A stretch of 64,000 bases of DNA. Origin: Gorsachius magnificus (Eukaryota > Chordata > Aves > Pelecaniformes > Ardeidae). Under the pieces are notes generated by a model. That model saw only the letters and a list, made by a program, of their open reading frames with translations. It ran no database searches and was not told where the DNA came from. Position 1 is the first letter of the stretch, and every line of letters begins with the position of its first letter. Position numbers and translations under genes: made by a program. Shown piece after piece: positions 59,540-64,000 of this stretch. The DNA is taken from the NCBI GenBank assembly GCA_034008185.1, contig CM067082.1, positions 102,357,311 to 102,421,310 on the forward strand, given 5' to 3'.

Positions 59540-60369
59540 GGGAGGATTATTACAGTAACTTACTCTTAGTGGGCAAGGGGTGACATCAACAGCAGCTGAG
59601 CAAACTGACCAAACTTAGTTGTGTGTTGTTGAGTTTTTTTTCTCTAGCAATGACTAACAAGGGGCTAGCAGCATCTGATGGCACAAAAGGCCCTTGAAAC
59701 TGGATGGATGCTTGTGGTGGAACTTTTGCATAGGAACCACCATTTTAACTCTTCTGCTTCTTTTTACAGTTGCAAGATGTTTCGGTTGGCCTACAGCGAG
59801 CTCTTGCCTTTGCCTATTCATTAAACACACACACACACAAACTCAAAACTGGTCAAAAAATACCCCAATAGCCTTTTGAACATAAAGCTGTATGAACCCC
59901 ATTTTCTACCTCATCTTCTGGTATTATAATACATTTTTTCTTCATTGCTAATTCCAGAATATCTTTGCAAAAGGAATTTATGCATCTTTGGAGCATGGAT
60001 TTTAACAACAACGCAAAAAAGTTAGACATGGAATGTAGAATGCTGATCCTCCAGTTAATCTCTGGAAGAATGCTGTGTTTAATTGCATTTTCTTTTTTTC
60101 AAATTGATAGAGACTTATAGCAATCCTGCCTGCTATTTAACCTTTGCAAATTTTCCCTCCCTAAAATTAGACTTGGCCACCTGAAAATATTTACCAACTG
60201 AACTGAAATGCTCTTGTGAAAACACCCCCAGTGTAAATTGAATTCTTACCCCTGTAGAATATCAGTGCTTGCACTGTGCAGCCCTGAATATAACTATGAG
60301 GTGCCCTGAGAGATGATCAGATAGCTTGGACTCTTTCTATCAAGGTAACTTTTTCATGTGAGGTGGACA
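59540..60369. other. Unique sequence, no supported gene
   Basis: A 61-codon plus frame at 59694-59879 and a splice-acceptor look-alike at 59761-59769 were inspected and judged unsupported. A short CA microsatellite lies within. Confidence 0.4.
59825..59839. repeat. (AC)7 microsatellite
   Basis: A short uninterrupted AC dinucleotide tract. Confidence 0.9.
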
Positions 60370-60720
60370 ACATTTGCACTGATAATAAAAAGGGCATATG
60401 ATGCTACTTTCAACTTCTCTGTCCTGCAAGCACTCCGAAAACCGTTCCAAATGGGGGCTGCAGACATTTGACATTACATTACTAAAAAGTTCTTGGAGCT
60501 GGGACAATTCAAATGCCCTTTTTGAATATTAATTAAACAAAAGATAGAGTGTGCAAGCTAACTGTTTACTTGTCCAAACACTAATAACATCGTGCTTCTC
60601 ATTTTCACAAAAGCATCTTGTGAGGGAAACAAAAAAGAATTTTCTAAACCGAATCAGTGAATAATGGTCCCAATGGCAACATCTGGAAACTCAGCCAGAA
60701 GATGAGCTGAGGAGTGCTAC
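60370..60720. promoter_or_regulatory. AT-rich stretch resembling a conserved non-coding element
   Basis: It has a SOX-like 'gacaatt' at about 60504-60510, a 'attcaaa'/'tttgaat' inverted pair at about 60508-60529, and a TTAATTA homeodomain core just after it. There is no repeat homology. The assignment rests on motif composition alone. Confidence 0.2.
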
Positions 60721-62064
60721 AGATACTGAAATGTTCAAGTTAACTGTATCCTAAACATTTTCTGTTGGAGGCTTTGTGCAGCTTGGAATGGTTTTACAGC
60801 TCATAAGTAGGTAGCAACATATTTTAGCAAGTAGGGAAAAAAGCTTGGGAACCATGACAGGTTCCCATTTCCATCCTGACCACAGACTTTGGTAGCCCTG
60901 GACAGCGAATTAAGCACTACGAGCAAGCTCCCACCTCCTATCTTCCAAGTTAAAAAAGACACATACCTATTTCAAAGGATATAGTGGTGATTTATCAGTT
61001 GATTTCTGGAAAGATCTAGATACTACCTGAATACCAACTACCCATGCTACCAGCGATCAGTCATTTTATCTCTTATGCTTATCTTCACAGTTAGAACACA
61101 TTTAAAAGACAAGTTCCAATTCTGTGCAGTTCTTACTGTATTTTAGCTTATTCTTGAATCTCAGAATATTCTTGGGAACTTTTTTTTTCCTGGAGTGACC
61201 AGATTTTCAGCTGACGCCTAAAAATGTCTCACAACATCTGTAACTCTAGTACTGTGTGTCTATATTTGCATGTCTAAATAGCTGATTGTATGTAGAGATC
61301 AGGTAATGAAATACCGAACTGTCACTTAAGCAGTTATTTAATTTCTATGGGCTGGAGTGCTCAAAGGAAACTACTGGGGTAGCTTTACAGAAAAGAATCA
61401 CCTCCTGACTTTCACCCTTCTTTCTGAGTCAGATGTCATCCTGCAATTCCAGCCTCACAGCCTGTTTCTGTTTCCAGACGGTGACATGCGGCTGGCTTCC
61501 CATAAACGTTAGGACATCCGTCCATACCTGGGCAATTCAGAACAGCTTTGCAGCTAGACAGCAGAGGCAGTATTTCCCAGTGATTCAGCTTCAAGACTAT
61601 GAGAAAGCAGTCTAACGTATACAAATGATGTTTTCTTAACTTTTCATCTTAGCCAGAGCTTGACGTACTACTTCAACATCACTGGCTGAGGAAATGTTTC
61701 CAATTGCCCGTGATCAAAGTTAACCAATAATCATTATAATAATACTGAGCTCTGATACAGTGTTTTTGCTCTTAAAAACACTCACCAAAATGACTGTGAG
61801 GGGTCTGGATTGAGTTTTTGTACATGACACTTTTTTTCAGTTCTAGATCAGCAGTTCAAACCCAACCTGTGTCAGTTGTGACTAACGTGGTTATTCACAA
61901 GACTAACTTTTGTCTAGGGTAGATATCCTTCGAAATTGATGGCGAGAGATAGGCTTTTCTGAGGGTGATTCAGGGCAGGAACAGTTAGGTCTTGCTCTGA
62001 ATCACCTTCAGGAACTTTCTTCTTCTTTTCATGGCATGGAGACAGGAACGCCTCATTACCACGT
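60721..62064. other. Unique sequence, nothing recognised
   Basis: Opposing 60-codon frames at 61433-61624 overlap and are likely chance. No gene supported. Confidence 0.45.
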
Positions 62065-62880
62065 AAGGACATGAGAAAGTCCCTGCAGGGTCCTGCTCGT
62101 GGTCCATCTAACCCCCTTTTCTCATTCCAACAGTGGCAACAGTAGATGGTCTTTGGAGAGAGAATGTGAGCCTGGCCGCTTTCCGTGGGCCTGTCCCTTC
62201 AAACTCCCCAGCATCTGCAATTGTTGTATTAAGGGTGTTAAAGGATATGTCCCTGCCTATTCCCTCTGGTAGTTTTTTAAGGACCTTTTTGAGTCTTCTG
62301 ATACTGTCTGCCTCCACAGCCTCCTGTGACAACAAATCCCAGAAGCTCAGTCTCCATTGTGTAAGCACTGTATCTGTTTTAAATCTTCTCTTACTAGTTT
62401 CAACGAGTTCCCCCTAGTACTGCAGGATTTGGTGCCTAACAGTTCAGCATTCACCTTATCTGCCATCTTCATGATTTTCTAAACCCCAACCATATCTTCT
62501 CTCAGCCTTCTCTTCTCCAAGCTGAAGAGTCTCTGCCTTTCAATTTCTTCTTATTAAGCAGCTGCTCCACAACCTTAATCATTTTGGTGTCTCTTCTCTA
62601 GCTCTGTGATGTCCTTCTTGAGATGCAGAGACCAAAACTGCACAAAACACCCACCTTGTGGGTGCAACAAGGCCTTATTATAGTGGGAAAATGGTGCCCT
62701 CTGTCTTGCTCTCAGCACTCTTCCTGACAACACCTAACATTTTGTTGGTTTTTGGACTGCCACTGCACATTAAATGTGTAAGTTTGGAGACCTCTAAATG
62801 ATATCTCCAAGACTCCACTCTCCCTAAGCTGCAGATACCCTTCAGGAATACTTCCCTGAATGTCACTTCCAGATTGGCTA
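62065..62880 (-). mobile_element. CR1-type LINE, 3' part, minus strand
   Basis: One of the clearest CR1 copies. On the plus strand: 'gtggtccatctaaccccc' at 62099-62116 (3' end side), 'ccaacagtggcaacagtag' at 62128-62146, 'cctccacagcctcctgtgac' at 62312-62331, 'accatatcttctctcagcc' at 62489-62507, 'cttctcttctccaagctgaag' near 62507-62527, 'gcagctgctccacaacc' at 62557-62573, 'ccaaaactgcacaaaacac' at 62632-62650, 'aacattttgttggtttttgg' at 62737-62756 and 'ccaagactccactctccc' at 62807-62824. The 86- and 94-codon frames at 62108-62417 lie inside it and are not genes. It is 5'-truncated and better preserved than the copies at 20.7 and 28.9 kb. Confidence 0.88.
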
Positions 62881-63959
62881 TTTGCTGATTTGTATGAAAG
62901 GATTCACTTCTTTCGGTTCAGCTCCCACTCAAAGCAAGACACTACAGCAGGCAGCTCTGCGGATTGTCCCAAGAACTCACAGGACCGAGGGCATGAGCTA
63001 GCCTCTGTGTACCCAAGAACGCGGTTGAGGAAGGCTGTCCTGTGGCTGTCCCTGCTGTACCTCTCTTCTGAGCAAGCAGATTACAGTATTGTTCAAAGCT
63101 GTCAATTTGGCTCTGATCACAGGAGCTAAATTCAGTTTAAGGGGGGAAAAAAAGAACCAGAACTAACCTCCCAAAAAGAATCTGCTTCATGAGAAACATC
63201 TGAGCACTTCTTTGTTGGTTTATACTTCCTAGATGCTTGGTTACTGTCCCTGAATGGGCAGCTTCAAAGGAGCAATTAAAAAATGTGTGCATGAACACAC
63301 AGATGAGCCCTGTTTGCACACAAAAACTTTATTCTGGGCTACCTTATGTCACCCCTTTTAGCAGGAGTCATCACGAGGGCATGACACCAATAAGCAGACA
63401 ATGAATAAAGAAAATAACTGTTTATAAGTTCATAGTTGGCATACAAAAGTTATTGAAGAGGAACTGATATTCTAGGCAACTGGCCATCACGGCTGCCTAT
63501 CAGCCCTCTGTTCTCCCAACTGTTACAGGGTGTTATAAAGCTCATTTTAAAAGCACTTCTATGAGACCTCTGAGCTTGGCAGGTACAATTTTGTGCTAAT
63601 CGATAAAAAGGTGTAAACCTTATTGCTCATGCACATTGTAGTCTGTAGGCAAAGACACCAGGCAAGTAGGTATTTAACTGTCTACATGCTACACCTCCCA
63701 CCTGCACTGAACGACAAGTATAAACCTAATCCATAAAATGTGAAGTCACATGAGAAAAATTAACGGAAGTCGATTAGTGAATTAAATCCAGATTTGAGGA
63801 CACCATAGCCATTCCAAAGGTTTAACTTCAGTGCTACCAAGTCAAATCTCAAGTGTAATAACCCCAGATTTTAGGAAAATTCTGAGATAAATTCTCAAAA
63901 TTTAGGCAGGTTTGCATTTGAACCTGGAAACTCATGGTCATCTCCACTGCTTGTTAAAA

Positions 63960-63963
<4 letters not shown>
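62881..63963. other. Unique sequence, nothing recognised
   Basis: No gene or repeat recognised up to the microsatellite at the window edge. Confidence 0.45.

Positions 63964-63990
<27 letters not shown>
63964..63990. repeat. (GT)13 microsatellite
   Basis: 27 bp of uninterrupted alternating G and T, followed by G-rich sequence at the window edge. The tract may be length-polymorphic and can adopt Z-DNA. Confidence 0.97.
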
Positions 63991-64000
63991 GAGAAGGGGG

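Noticed and set aside
59761..59871. Good splice-acceptor look-alike followed by about 33 open codons
   Set aside because: The frame closes quickly, runs through a CA microsatellite and has no known similarity.
62108..62417. Opposing 86- and 94-codon frames
   Set aside because: Both lie entirely inside a CR1 3' segment.
1..64000. CRISPR arrays, bacterial operons, insertion sequences or intact retroviral elements
   Set aside because: None seen. The sequence is vertebrate in every respect and no LTR pair or gag/pol-like frame was recognised.

Overview
The window reads as nuclear DNA of a sauropsid vertebrate, most likely a bird or another archosaur. It is AT-rich and CpG-poor outside one island. 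The recognisable transposons are nearly all diverged CR1-type LINE fragments and old MIR/CORE-SINE relics, plus an old family of fold-back repeats built on a ttgacttcaatggga-like core. No young LTR elements or L1/Alu-type repeats were seen. The species call is an inference from repeat content only.

No protein-coding gene could be supported. The open frames are short (longest about 156 codons), match no family I know, often overlap on both strands, and several lie inside repeats. This is about what chance gives in 64 kb, so the window is best described as intergenic or deep intronic. The one gene-like relic is a decayed C2H2 zinc-finger sequence at about 20.04-20.48 kb.

Layout: 0-1.3 kb holds a CR1 3' end and a MIR. 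From 1.3 to 20 kb there is mostly unannotated unique sequence with scattered fold-back repeats near 9, 11.6 and 14-15.5 kb. From 20.0 to 30.5 kb lies a repeat-dense block: zinc-finger relic, CR1 (-), a roughly 5 kb cluster of diverged complex repeats in both orientations, CR1 (+) and a long old CR1 (-). At 31.3-32.0 kb there is a strongly pyrimidine-biased stretch. Sequence at 32-45.9 kb is mostly unique, with fold-back repeats at 34.8, 39.2 and 39.8 kb and ZNF143/STAF-like motifs near 43.7 kb. At 45.96-46.27 kb an 88-nt pure pyrimidine tract abuts a compact CpG island with a CTCF-like site, the best candidate regulatory element or transcription start. It is followed by a CR1 3' end and two MIRs (46.9-47.9 kb). 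The rest is unique, with CR1 pieces at 49.85, 53.3-54.1 and 62.1-62.9 kb, AT-rich stretches that look like conserved non-coding DNA, and a (GT)n at the right edge.

I found no operon-like or otherwise novel multi-gene system. The items most worth checking are the CpG island, the 21.3-26.3 kb complex repeat cluster, the zinc-finger relic and the fold-back repeat family. All repeat assignments come from recalled family features and eye alignment, not from a database search.
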